This document shows positions 44,295 to 52,126 of a DNA stretch of 64,000 nt, piece by piece; the first letter of the stretch is position 1, and every line of letters begins with the position of its first letter. The notes under the pieces were generated by a model that did no database searches, was not told the DNA's origin, and saw nothing but the letters and a program-made list of their open reading frames with translations. Source of the stretch: Mycobacteriaceae bacterium (GTDB lineage Bacteria > Actinomycetota > Actinomycetes > Mycobacteriales > Mycobacteriaceae); contig JAIEPH010000023.1 in the NCBI GenBank assembly GCA_019749805.1, positions 1-64,000 of the forward strand, in the 5' to 3' direction. The position numbers and the translations under genes were made by a program.

Positions 44295-45155
44295 TCATAC
44301 CGCCTCGAACGCCCGGAAAGTGACGCCGGCGGTCATGCCTCCGTCGACCGGCAGCACGGCACCAGTGATGTAGGACGCCTCGGGCGAGGCAAGAAACACA
44401 GCCGGTGCAGCGATCTCGTCTGGTCCTGCGAAACGCTGCATCGCGCAGAGGTCAACCATCATCGAGGCGTGTTCGGGGTGCTCGGCCAGGAACCGTTCGA
44501 TCCTCGGCGTACGGGTGCCCCCAGGGGCGATCGCGTTCACGCGGATGTTGTCGCGAGCGAAGTCGAGGGCCATGTTTTTCGTGAGCAGCACGACCCCGCC
44601 TTTGCTCGCGCTGTAGGCGGAGCACCTGTTCTCGGCCAGAATCCCGGCCGTCGATGCGACGTTAACGATCGATCCGCCGCCACGCTGGCGTAGCAAGGGG
44701 ATTACGGGTTTGGACATCTGAAAGACACTGCCGAGGTTCATGTCGATCTGGCTGCGCCACTGCTCCTCGCTGATCTCCTCAACATTGCGGGCCAGGCTCC
44801 CGCCGACGACGTTGAACAGTGAGTCGAGCCGCCCGAACTCGGTCATTGTCCGTTCGACGACACCGTTGGCGACCTCGCGGAGGCAAACGTCGCCGGCGAC
44901 GCCGCAAACTGCCGCGCCGGACTCGGCCAATTCGGCCACGGCGGCATCGAGACCCTCGCCGTCGGTGTCGGCCATGACACAGCACCCACCTTCGCGGCAC
45001 CACCGCATGGCGATCGCCTTACCGATCCCCGCCGCGGCGGCGGTGACGATCGCGACCCGGCGGTCCCCCGCCGTCACGGCACTCACGCGGCGCCGATCGT
45101 TGGACGGGCGCATTTCGCGCACAGCCTGGGTAACAGGTTCATCAAGCACGCCCAC
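44295..45155 (-). CDS. Short-chain dehydrogenase/reductase
   Basis: This is a classical SDR of up to 286 residues. The dinucleotide loop is VTAAAAGIGKA, followed by a diagnostic serine region (IVNVASTAG) and the catalytic YSASKGG; the C-terminus has the PVDGGMTAG substrate segment. The start is uncertain: GTG 45155 overlaps the alpha stop by 14 bases and has a poor ribosome site, while ATG 45113 is the alternative. It differs from the BphB-type SDRs in the window and may act on a diol or hydroxy intermediate. Confidence 0.88.
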   Translation of the reverse strand: MGVLDEPVTQAVREMRPSNDRRRVSAVTAGDRRVAIVTAAAAGIGKAIAMRWCREGGCCVMADTDGEGLDAAVAELAESGAAVCGVAGDVCLREVANGVVERTMTEFGRLDSLFNVVGGSLARNVEEISEEQWRSQIDMNLGSVFQMSKPVIPLLRQRGGGSIVNVASTAGILAENRCSAYSASKGGVVLLTKNMALDFARDNIRVNAIAPGGTRTPRIERFLAEHPEHASMMVDLCAMQRFAGPDEIAAPAVFLASPEASYITGAVLPVDGGMTAGVTFRAFEAV

Positions 45156-46509
45156 CGAATGCGGCAGGTTGGCCCATGTATTCCAGCCATCTCCCCCAAA
45201 ACCGCCGCTGGTTCTGCTCTGCGTACCCGCTCGGGAGAGCCTCTCCCGGCCCTGGCCAGTCGGTGAGCGGAGTCAAGTCCATGCCCATCTCGTAGTTCAG
45301 CAGGCCTGCACCGGCGAACGGACCCTGGACAGATTCGGTGATGGCCTTCCATGCCTCGGCGTCGTCCTGTTCGAAAACACCGCCCGGGCCGAAGTTGTTG
45401 ACGTAGGACGCCTGGGACGCATCGCGCAGCCATTCCGGAGCGTCGCGTTCGACCAGGAACCAGGAGAGGATCTCCATCCGATCATGAGAGAGCGGATGCC
45501 ACACCCGGAACGTGATGAAGGGGGTTGGGGGCGACATATGGTCCGGCGCGATGGTCACGTTGATGAACGACAAATTCGGGAACACGGTGCCGTGAATAAA
45601 GGCCGAGCGTCGCATCATGTCCTTGTGTGCCGGCGACGGATAGGACGCCGCCATCTGGTCGACGACTTCGTCGGGGTATCCCTCGTACTCGGGAAAATCG
45701 GCGAGCGTGGGCGGAAAGCCGAGTACGCCGACGCCGTGGCCGTTCTGCAGCGAGATCTCCGCTGGTGCGCTCGCGAAGTTCGGGTCACCGGGCGCCATTC
45801 CCAGCTCGACCATGGAGCGGTGAGCAAAGAGGGTGTGGTAGGAGTCGCCGACAAAATTGTCGGCGGCTGTCTTCCAGTTCGCCGACATCACCCATCGATG
45901 CGGTGCCCCTATCACCTCCAAACCGCCCGCCGTCTTCTTCGCAATGAGGTCGAGGTAGAACGTCGTGTCGCCGAGGTAGTCGGTCAGACTGGGCGCTTTA
46001 GGATCGACGCTGCCGAAGATGAATCCGGCGTACGAGTCGACATGGGGGATGTGACGTAATCCCCACTGCGACTTGTCGAAGCCGCCGGGATAGGCCTCCC
46101 TCATCGCCGGCACACCGACGAGCTCGCCGGTGTTGCTGTACACCCAGCCGTGGTACGGGCACTGGAAATGCGCGGTGTTTCCCATCTCCGCCCGGCACAC
46201 GAGCGCACCACGGTGTCGACAAGAATTGGACAGCGCCTGGATCCGGCCGGAGCTGTCCCGGCAAACGATCACCGAATCGGCCCCGATGTGCCGCACGACG
46301 AAGTCGCCGGACTTGGTCAACTCCGACTCATGTCCGAGGAACACCCACGCTCGTCCGAAGATCCGCTCCATCTCGATCGTGTGCAGCGCAGGATCGCTGA
46401 CGACGCGGGCCGGTAAGCGCCCGACCTTGAGCCCGTCCGCTACGTCGCGCAACGCGAGCCGCAGGTAGGGATCGGTCGCGTCAGCTGTTCCGGTTGTTTC
46501 GGTGGTCAT
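45142..46509 (-). CDS. Rieske oxygenase large (alpha) subunit
   Basis: This is a catalytic alpha subunit (455 aa). Rieske ligands are C97, H99, C117, H120; the iron site begins D222-x2-H225-x4-H230 (FVGDSYHTLFAH), and FEQDDAE gives the third ligand. It is a member of the same group as 1558-2955 and 22110-23453. Gene order is unusual: the beta subunit gene comes first, 60 bases upstream. The first 19 bases of this gene are also present in the duplicate at 51398-52126, without the rest of the gene. Confidence 0.95.
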   Translation of the reverse strand: MTTETTGTADATDPYLRLALRDVADGLKVGRLPARVVSDPALHTIEMERIFGRAWVFLGHESELTKSGDFVVRHIGADSVIVCRDSSGRIQALSNSCRHRGALVCRAEMGNTAHFQCPYHGWVYSNTGELVGVPAMREAYPGGFDKSQWGLRHIPHVDSYAGFIFGSVDPKAPSLTDYLGDTTFYLDLIAKKTAGGLEVIGAPHRWVMSANWKTAADNFVGDSYHTLFAHRSMVELGMAPGDPNFASAPAEISLQNGHGVGVLGFPPTLADFPEYEGYPDEVVDQMAASYPSPAHKDMMRRSAFIHGTVFPNLSFINVTIAPDHMSPPTPFITFRVWHPLSHDRMEILSWFLVERDAPEWLRDASQASYVNNFGPGGVFEQDDAEAWKAITESVQGPFAGAGLLNYEMGMDLTPLTDWPGPGEALPSGYAEQNQRRFWGRWLEYMGQPAAFGGRA

Positions 46510-46569
46510 ATGGTCGGGCCCTTTCTGGAATTGGCGATATCCACGAGGAGGTGGTGAGGGGAGCTGGCC

Positions 46570-47115
46570 CTACAGGAATACCGACAGGTTGTCGATGGGC
46601 AACGTCGAGTGGTCGAGCAACACCTCGCGCCGAGCCAGCCGCAGCGAATCGTCGGTCCGGCGCAACACGTCGACGCGTTCGGCCGAGAGCAACTCCCAGC
46701 GGCCGCTATCTCCGCGGCTGCGAAAGAACAACAGGTTCGAGCGCACGGTCAACTCATCAGTCCCCGGTCCGGCAGTCGTGCGGATGTTGGACACGAAGTG
46801 CCGGGTCCGCGACCGAGGTGACTCGGCCCACGAGAAGTCCGTCTCGCCGCGAAGAACCCGCATCTCCAAACCCGTGTAGTCGTCGTTCCAGTGCGCGATC
46901 GCGCCCACCCAACCCGCGGAGTCCTCCCTCGTGGTGCGCACCGGAACCACATACCGGATGTCGGGGTCGAGCAGACCCAACCATTCCCGGAACTGCCCCC
47001 CATCGAGTAGCTCCGCCTCCCGGAACATGAACGCCTCGACAGCCTCACGGGTATCCCGATCGACCCCGACCGCATTCATCACACCGAACTCCTCGATCAA
47101 CCCGTCAACACTCAC
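46570..47115 (-). CDS. Rieske oxygenase small (beta) subunit, copy 1
   Basis: This is a beta subunit (181 aa) with AFMFREAELLDGGQFREWLGLL, PDIRYVVPVR, HWNDDYTGLEMRVLRG, WAESPRSRTRHFVSNIR and a C-terminal NLSVFL. The GTG start at 47115 lies 27 bases after a promoter-like motif. It is identical to 51477-52022. Here it is followed by an alpha gene, as expected for an oxygenase operon, so this is likely the ancestral setting. Confidence 0.94.
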   Translation of the reverse strand: MSVDGLIEEFGVMNAVGVDRDTREAVEAFMFREAELLDGGQFREWLGLLDPDIRYVVPVRTTREDSAGWVGAIAHWNDDYTGLEMRVLRGETDFSWAESPRSRTRHFVSNIRTTAGPGTDELTVRSNLLFFRSRGDSGRWELLSAERVDVLRRTDDSLRLARREVLLDHSTLPIDNLSVFL

Positions 47116-47141
47116 TCTCTATTCTGCTGAACAGATGCGTC

Positions 47142-47159
47142 CTCCGCTGTAGAGAATGC
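47142..47159 (-). promoter_or_regulatory. Promoter/operator motif related to the shared set, site E
   Basis: On the minus strand the site reads GCATTCTCTACAGCGGAG, resembling site D (CTCTCTG-n4-GCGGAG) but with a spacer two bases shorter. It lies 27 bases before the beta subunit start and is repeated in the duplicate at 52049-52066. Confidence 0.35.
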
Positions 47160-47219
47160 TAGATACGTCACACCGGCCCGTCAAGACGCCATGTCGGAAT
47201 GAACCACGACCAAAACGGC

Positions 47220-47634
47220 TCCCACAGCAAGCCCCACGGCGCTCCCCGAACCAGCCCCACGGCACACGTCATTGACGGCCAGCGAACCTGCAGACGACAA
47301 CCGGATGTATCGCCCGGTCGTCGCCTTGCCCGGCGGCTTGACAGCGGCGGCGGCCCTTGCAATGTGCGCACTGTCGGTGAGAGCGCTGCCGGCGTTTTCC
47401 TCGTCAACGCGCGGCAGCACACGCACGTCTATTGGCCGGTCCCTACGTTATGAGGGTCGAATCGCCGCGATTAGAGGGCTGGAATGGATCATTAATGGCG
47501 GCAGCCTGCTAAAGCACGCGCCGCTCATGCCTCCGCACCTTCGGCGGAGTTATCCCTATGCATCGATACCGCCGCGTCGTCGTCGCGGATCTACGCCCGT
47601 GACGTTTATGTGTCGGTCAGGCTCCCGGCCGGAC
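47220..47634. other. Intergenic region, no gene recognised
   Basis: This region between the repeat border and the aldehyde dehydrogenase stop codon holds only short, shadow-like frames on both strands. One alanine/glycine-rich frame (minus strand, 47181-47426) could suggest a small hydrophobic protein, but it has no support. It probably represents recombined or decayed DNA next to the duplication breakpoint. Confidence 0.4.
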
Positions 47635-49095
47635 TCAGGACAGCGGAGGGCCTGGCGGCCCGATGCGACGGCTGATTGTTTGTAATTCGGTGTAGGAATC
47701 CAGGCTGGCTGGAGAGAATTCGCGTCCCAAGCCGCTTGCTTTCGCCCCACCGAAGGGTGCGCGGGGGTCGAGGGAGGTGAAGGTGTGGCTGTTGATGAAG
47801 ACGGAGCCGGTGTCGAACCGACGGCCAAGCAGGAACGCCCGCTCTTCATCTGACGTCCAGATCGAGGCGGCAAGCCCGTATTGCGATTGATTCACGAGCC
47901 GGATCACGTCGTCCAGTTCGTCGTATTTCAGCACGGGCACTACCGGGCCGAACTGTTCCTCTTCGACGATTGCGAGGCGGGGATCAGCCGCAGTGACCAC
48001 GCTGGGCATCATGAAGTGGCCGTGGTCCCAGGCCGCCGAATCGAGCCGCTGCCCGAGGGTGGTGACGGTCGCGCCGCTCGAGCGCGCGTCGTCCACGATC
48101 TTCTCGACGAGGTTCTTCTGCTGAGCGTTGTTCAGCGGCCCCATGGTGACTCGGGGGTCGTCGCCGGGCCCGACGACGATTTCATCCACGGCGGCTGAGA
48201 ACGCTTCCACGAAGCGGTCGTGGATGCGGGTCGGCACGTAGATACGTTTGAGACCGAAGCACACCTGGCCGGTGGTCGCGAACGCGCCTTTTACGATCTG
48301 CCGCATAGTCTCGGGCGAGAGGTCGACGTCGTCGAGGAGGATCGCAGGGTCGTTTCCGCCCAGCTCGAGCGTCACCCGCTTGATGTCGCGCGCGGCCGCG
48401 GCCATAACTTTGCGCCCGGTATCGATGCCGCCGGTGAAACCAATCTTGCGAATTCTCGGGTGAGCGACGAGTGCTTCTCCGACCGCGTCGCCTCCGGTGA
48501 CCATGTTGAGCACGCCCGGAGGAAAGTGCTGTTGAAGGGCTCGGATGACTTCAGCGAGAACCAACGGGGAGTTTGCCGCCGGCTTTAACACGACTGTGTT
48601 GCCGGCGACGAGCGCGGGCGCCAGCTTCATGAATGCCAGGACCACCGGGAAGTTCCACGGCGTGATGGCGGCCACCGGCCCGATTGGGCGGCGGCGGATG
48701 AGGGTCGTGCCCCCGGTGTCGCGAATCTGTTGGTCTGCCAGGATTTCAGCCGAAATGCCTGCGGTGTAGCCGCAAATGCCCGACGCGAATTCGAGGTCGA
48801 CGTGCGACTCTTCGAGGATCTTTCCGTTCTCCCGGCTCAGGATCGGCGCATATTCCTCGATCATGTCGTGGATCGTGCCTGCGGCGGCAAGTAGTGCTCC
48901 CTGGCGTTCTTCCAGGGGCCGCGACGACCATTCTGGGAACGCCATTGAGGCCGCTGCAACCGCTTCGTCGACCTGCCCGGGTGCGGCGTCTGGGACCGAA
49001 CCGAGCAGTACTCGGATATCAGCCGGGCTGACGACGTCGATCGTCCGGTCGGATGTTTCCTCACGTCCGTTGATGATGAGGTTTGCGTTGATCAT
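47635..49095 (-). CDS. NAD(P)-dependent aldehyde dehydrogenase
   Basis: This is a 486-residue aldehyde dehydrogenase with E244 (LELGGND) and nucleophile C279 (TTGQVCFG). The ITPWNFP and FTGGIDTG motifs bind cofactor. In phenanthrene-type routes an aldehyde dehydrogenase oxidises 2-carboxybenzaldehyde to phthalate; two DapA-type hydratase-aldolases that could generate such aldehydes are encoded a few kilobases upstream, so this role is plausible but inferred. AGGA precedes the ATG. It follows the two-cluster ferredoxin gene after about 196 bases. Confidence 0.92.
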   Translation of the reverse strand: MINANLIINGREETSDRTIDVVSPADIRVLLGSVPDAAPGQVDEAVAAASMAFPEWSSRPLEERQGALLAAAGTIHDMIEEYAPILSRENGKILEESHVDLEFASGICGYTAGISAEILADQQIRDTGGTTLIRRRPIGPVAAITPWNFPVVLAFMKLAPALVAGNTVVLKPAANSPLVLAEVIRALQQHFPPGVLNMVTGGDAVGEALVAHPRIRKIGFTGGIDTGRKVMAAAARDIKRVTLELGGNDPAILLDDVDLSPETMRQIVKGAFATTGQVCFGLKRIYVPTRIHDRFVEAFSAAVDEIVVGPGDDPRVTMGPLNNAQQKNLVEKIVDDARSSGATVTTLGQRLDSAAWDHGHFMMPSVVTAADPRLAIVEEEQFGPVVPVLKYDELDDVIRLVNQSQYGLAASIWTSDEERAFLLGRRFDTGSVFINSHTFTSLDPRAPFGGAKASGLGREFSPASLDSYTELQTISRRIGPPGPPLS

Positions 49096-49291
49096 GCCGA
49101 AGTCCTAACTTTCCTGCGGGGAACGGTTGATTTGTGGGAGCCATGTCTGGGTCATCGGAGGATCGCCCGGCGACCGCCAGATAAGTGCCGAATCCGGCGC
49201 CGGCCGCATCGGGCGACCATCATCGCCTGACCCCGCAGCCTGGACCTTGCCGAAGCCGAACACGTCCCGGCTTGCGCTACTCCGAAGGACA

Positions 49292-49582
49292 TCAAGTTTT
49301 ATTTTCGTCGGGCGGAGAGTCGCCGCTGCCGTCGAGGGGCTCTACGCCCGGGAGGAAGGGGTCCGGGATCACTAGTGCGTGGCTGACAACGATCGCGTCC
49401 ACGTGGCAATCGATTGCGCACAACCGACAGGAATGACAGTCGTTGGGGTAGATGATCTTGGCTCGCCACTTGGTCGTGGCCCACGGTTCGTCGCCCTCCA
49501 CCAGCCGGATCACCCCGGTTGGGCAGCTGTCGATGCAGACGTTGCACCCGTCGCACGTTGTCTCGTCGATGCTTTCGATCAC
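49292..49582 (-). CDS. 2[4Fe-4S] ferredoxin subunit
   Basis: This is a 96-residue ferredoxin with two four-cysteine motifs, CDGCNVCIDSCP and CHSCRLCAIDC, predicted to bind two [4Fe-4S] clusters, followed by a charged tail. The GTG start at 49582 overlaps the flavoprotein stop (GTGA), so the two products are made together and probably form a complex similar in layout to flavoprotein/ferredoxin pairs such as AprA/AprB. It is unlike the three small 3Fe-4S ferredoxins in the window. Confidence 0.9.
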   Translation of the reverse strand: MIESIDETTCDGCNVCIDSCPTGVIRLVEGDEPWATTKWRAKIIYPNDCHSCRLCAIDCHVDAIVVSHALVIPDPFLPGVEPLDGSGDSPPDENKT

Positions 49583-51366
49583 TGAACCGCCGCCTCCTCG
49601 CGGTAGCCTTGCGGCACGGTATATGGACTTGGATGGCGGCCGGGCGGGGCCTGCACCGGCCACGACTGGATCGGCAGGTCGCGTTCGCTGAACTGCAGGT
49701 CGAACTCACCGCCGCTGCCCCGGCGCACGAGCAGCCACTTCAGCCACTCATCGTTGTCGGCGTAGGGGTAGTCGATACGAAACAGCTCCCCGCGACTTTC
49801 GGTGCGCCGCTTCATCGCCTCACAGGTGATGATCGCCAACGTCAGGTATGCGCGCACCTCGTGCGCTTTCTTAAGTTCTTGATAGTCCGGCGCGAAAACG
49901 TAACGCAGTACCCGATCCCGGATCCGGTACAGCTCAGCGAGCGCTGAATCAATCCGTGCCTCCGACTTGAACAATGCGAATGCCGGATTGGCCGTCGCCT
50001 CGCCGATGGCTTTCCACACATCAACCGGCCGGACCTGCCGCAGCCGACGCATCGGCGCGAAATACTCCGCGAAGCTCTCCTTAGCCTGGTTCTCCCAGAC
50101 ACTGCGCGCTACCGCGTGACCGCCGCGCGCCGCCGCCGCAGTGCCCGCCCGGTACCCCGCAACCGCGGAGAAGCTCGAGATCCCGCTGCCAGAAATTCCC
50201 GACATCAAATGCGGACACGCCGTGCCATACCCGGCCGCGTACAGGCCGGGCACTGTGGTGGCTCCGTCCAAGTCGATCGTGGGACCGCTGGTGCTGCTCG
50301 TGCCGAGCACGATGAACGGGGTCACCTCCAGCAGGTCAGTGGAGGGATCGACCTCAAACTCGGTAAAGGCGCGCCGCACCGTCGGAGACACTTCATACAG
50401 CACCTCTAGATCCGCCTGTGGTACGTGACGCAAGTCGAGATAGCACGGCCCTCGGCCCTCCACCATCTCGGTCATGATCGCGCGCGCGATGGTGAACAGC
50501 CCGCCCTTATCCCCCCAGATCGGGTCATAGCGGTCCATGAAGTACTCGCCCGCCACGTTGCAGAACTTGCCACCGATCCCCTGAATCTTGGCTTGACCCG
50601 GTGTGAAGAATGAACGATTGAAGTAACTCCAGGCGGCGAACTGGCCGAACTCCATGCCGGCGAACTCGGCACCCACTCGCCACGCCGCCACATGCCCCTC
50701 GCCGCTGCAATGGTCGGCGAACGCGTAATGCAGCTTGGGATACCAGGGGCCGGTGTTGAGGATGACGCTGCCCGCCGTAAAGACATGACACTGGCCAGTG
50801 ACAACGTTTACCCCCACCGCACCACACACCGCACCAGCGGTGGGCCGGCACCCGTCGGTGGTCAGCAGATCGATCACATCGACTCGCTCGAACAGACGCA
50901 CCCCCGCCGCCTTCATCCTCTCCTTGAGGATTTCCATACACACGCGACCATCCACACCCAGCGTGGTGCCAAGGTTATGGCCGCGGACCGTCACATACTT
51001 CAGCGACCCATCCTTATGGGTGGAATAGGGCACACCCCACCCGATCTGCTCGTTAACCCTGTCATAGGCCTCGGCTATGTACTGCTGCACCCAATCCTGA
51101 TCGGCCAAATAATTGCTGCCCACTACGAACTCGCGCGCCCACTCCGTCATCTCCTCACCCTGCACCCGGTGATCAGGGGCGTATTGGCTGTGGACATACG
51201 TCATCGGCCCTGCCCGAGACACCACCGCCTTCTCCACCAGAATCACCGACGACCCCAACTCGGCGGCCCGTAGTGCTGCCCGCACTCCGCCAATTCCCCC
51301 ACCCACCACCAAGACGTCGCATTCTTGGACCGACACATCCAGGTCACTGCCCATAACGTCAGTCAC
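49579..51366 (-). CDS. FAD-binding fumarate reductase/SdhA-type flavoprotein
   Basis: This is a 595-residue flavoprotein of the fumarate reductase/succinate dehydrogenase/AprA superfamily. The N-terminal FAD motif is VVGGGIGGVRAALRAAELG followed by an acidic VEKA; a C-terminal GLYAAGYGTACPHLMSGISGSGI closes the FAD site. With the 2[4Fe-4S] partner encoded immediately downstream it could reduce or dehydrogenate a pathway intermediate. It is preceded by an isolated beta subunit gene and not by an alpha gene. The start is GTG 51366, overlapping a mini-ORF stop; ATG 51354 is the alternative. Confidence 0.88.
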   Translation of the reverse strand: MTDVMGSDLDVSVQECDVLVVGGGIGGVRAALRAAELGSSVILVEKAVVSRAGPMTYVHSQYAPDHRVQGEEMTEWAREFVVGSNYLADQDWVQQYIAEAYDRVNEQIGWGVPYSTHKDGSLKYVTVRGHNLGTTLGVDGRVCMEILKERMKAAGVRLFERVDVIDLLTTDGCRPTAGAVCGAVGVNVVTGQCHVFTAGSVILNTGPWYPKLHYAFADHCSGEGHVAAWRVGAEFAGMEFGQFAAWSYFNRSFFTPGQAKIQGIGGKFCNVAGEYFMDRYDPIWGDKGGLFTIARAIMTEMVEGRGPCYLDLRHVPQADLEVLYEVSPTVRRAFTEFEVDPSTDLLEVTPFIVLGTSSTSGPTIDLDGATTVPGLYAAGYGTACPHLMSGISGSGISSFSAVAGYRAGTAAAARGGHAVARSVWENQAKESFAEYFAPMRRLRQVRPVDVWKAIGEATANPAFALFKSEARIDSALAELYRIRDRVLRYVFAPDYQELKKAHEVRAYLTLAIITCEAMKRRTESRGELFRIDYPYADNDEWLKWLLVRRGSGGEFDLQFSERDLPIQSWPVQAPPGRHPSPYTVPQGYREEAAVQ

Positions 51367-51416
51367 GCCTTCACCAACATCTCGATCACGTCCGTCTCGG
51401 TTGTTTCGGTGGTCAT
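51363..51416 (-). pseudogene. Mosaic 17-codon mini-ORF at a recombination junction
   Basis: This short frame reads MTTETTETDVIEMLVKA and stops. Its first six codons equal the start of the alpha subunit gene at 46509. Its last five codons (MLVKA, with 16 bases of exact DNA match) equal the start of the extradiol dioxygenase gene. Its stop overlaps the GTG start of the flavoprotein gene. It looks like a scar in which pieces of two gene starts were joined; it may now act as a coupling leader. Confidence 0.55.
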
Positions 51417-51476
51417 ATGGTCGGGCCCTTTCTGGAATTGGCGATATCCACGAGGAGGTGGTGAGGGGAGCTGGCC

Positions 51477-52022
51477 CTACAGGAATACCGACAGGTTGTC
51501 GATGGGCAACGTCGAGTGGTCGAGCAACACCTCGCGCCGAGCCAGCCGCAGCGAATCGTCGGTCCGGCGCAACACGTCGACGCGTTCGGCCGAGAGCAAC
51601 TCCCAGCGGCCGCTATCTCCGCGGCTGCGAAAGAACAACAGGTTCGAGCGCACGGTCAACTCATCAGTCCCCGGTCCGGCAGTCGTGCGGATGTTGGACA
51701 CGAAGTGCCGGGTCCGCGACCGAGGTGACTCGGCCCACGAGAAGTCCGTCTCGCCGCGAAGAACCCGCATCTCCAAACCCGTGTAGTCGTCGTTCCAGTG
51801 CGCGATCGCGCCCACCCAACCCGCGGAGTCCTCCCTCGTGGTGCGCACCGGAACCACATACCGGATGTCGGGGTCGAGCAGACCCAACCATTCCCGGAAC
51901 TGCCCCCCATCGAGTAGCTCCGCCTCCCGGAACATGAACGCCTCGACAGCCTCACGGGTATCCCGATCGACCCCGACCGCATTCATCACACCGAACTCCT
52001 CGATCAACCCGTCAACACTCAC
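51477..52022 (-). CDS. Rieske oxygenase small (beta) subunit, copy 2
   Basis: This 181-residue beta subunit is identical to 46570-47115. Downstream, the alpha gene expected in this position is absent apart from its first 19 bases, and the flavoprotein gene stands in its place. The protein could still join alpha subunits made elsewhere (for example from 45142-46509) or be surplus. Copy 2 keeps its promoter-like motif, so it also supplies an expression signal for the flavoprotein/ferredoxin/aldehyde dehydrogenase genes. Confidence 0.93.
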   Translation of the reverse strand: MSVDGLIEEFGVMNAVGVDRDTREAVEAFMFREAELLDGGQFREWLGLLDPDIRYVVPVRTTREDSAGWVGAIAHWNDDYTGLEMRVLRGETDFSWAESPRSRTRHFVSNIRTTAGPGTDELTVRSNLLFFRSRGDSGRWELLSAERVDVLRRTDDSLRLARREVLLDHSTLPIDNLSVFL

Positions 52023-52048
52023 TCTCTATTCTGCTGAACAGATGCGTC

Positions 52049-52066
52049 CTCCGCTGTAGAGAATGC
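52049..52066 (-). promoter_or_regulatory. Promoter/operator motif, site E (duplicate copy)
   Basis: This site is identical to 47142-47159 and lies 27 bases before the start of beta subunit copy 2. If functional it drives the beta, flavoprotein, ferredoxin and aldehyde dehydrogenase genes. Confidence 0.35.
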
Positions 52067-52126
52067 TAGATACGTCACACCGGCCCGTCAAGACGCCATG
52101 TCGGAATGAACCACGACCAAAACGGC

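Larger units (their letters stand above)
46491..47219. repeat. Exact 729-bp direct repeat, left copy
   Basis: Bases 46491-47219 match 51398-52126. The block holds the start of an alpha gene (19 bases), the spacer, the complete beta gene and about 104 bases of upstream DNA including a promoter-like motif. Sequence diverges at once beyond both ends. No terminal repeats of an insertion sequence were found. Confidence 0.9.
51398..52126. repeat. Exact 729-bp direct repeat, right copy
   Basis: This is the partner of 46491-47219 (offset 4907 bases). The right border coincides with the beginning of decayed plus-strand coding sequence. The left border falls inside what would be the sixth or seventh codon of an alpha subunit gene. 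Confidence 0.9.

Noticed and set aside
47181..47426. Possible small hydrophobic protein on the minus strand
   Set aside because: No ribosome site or homologous pattern, and it lies in rearranged DNA beside the repeat border.
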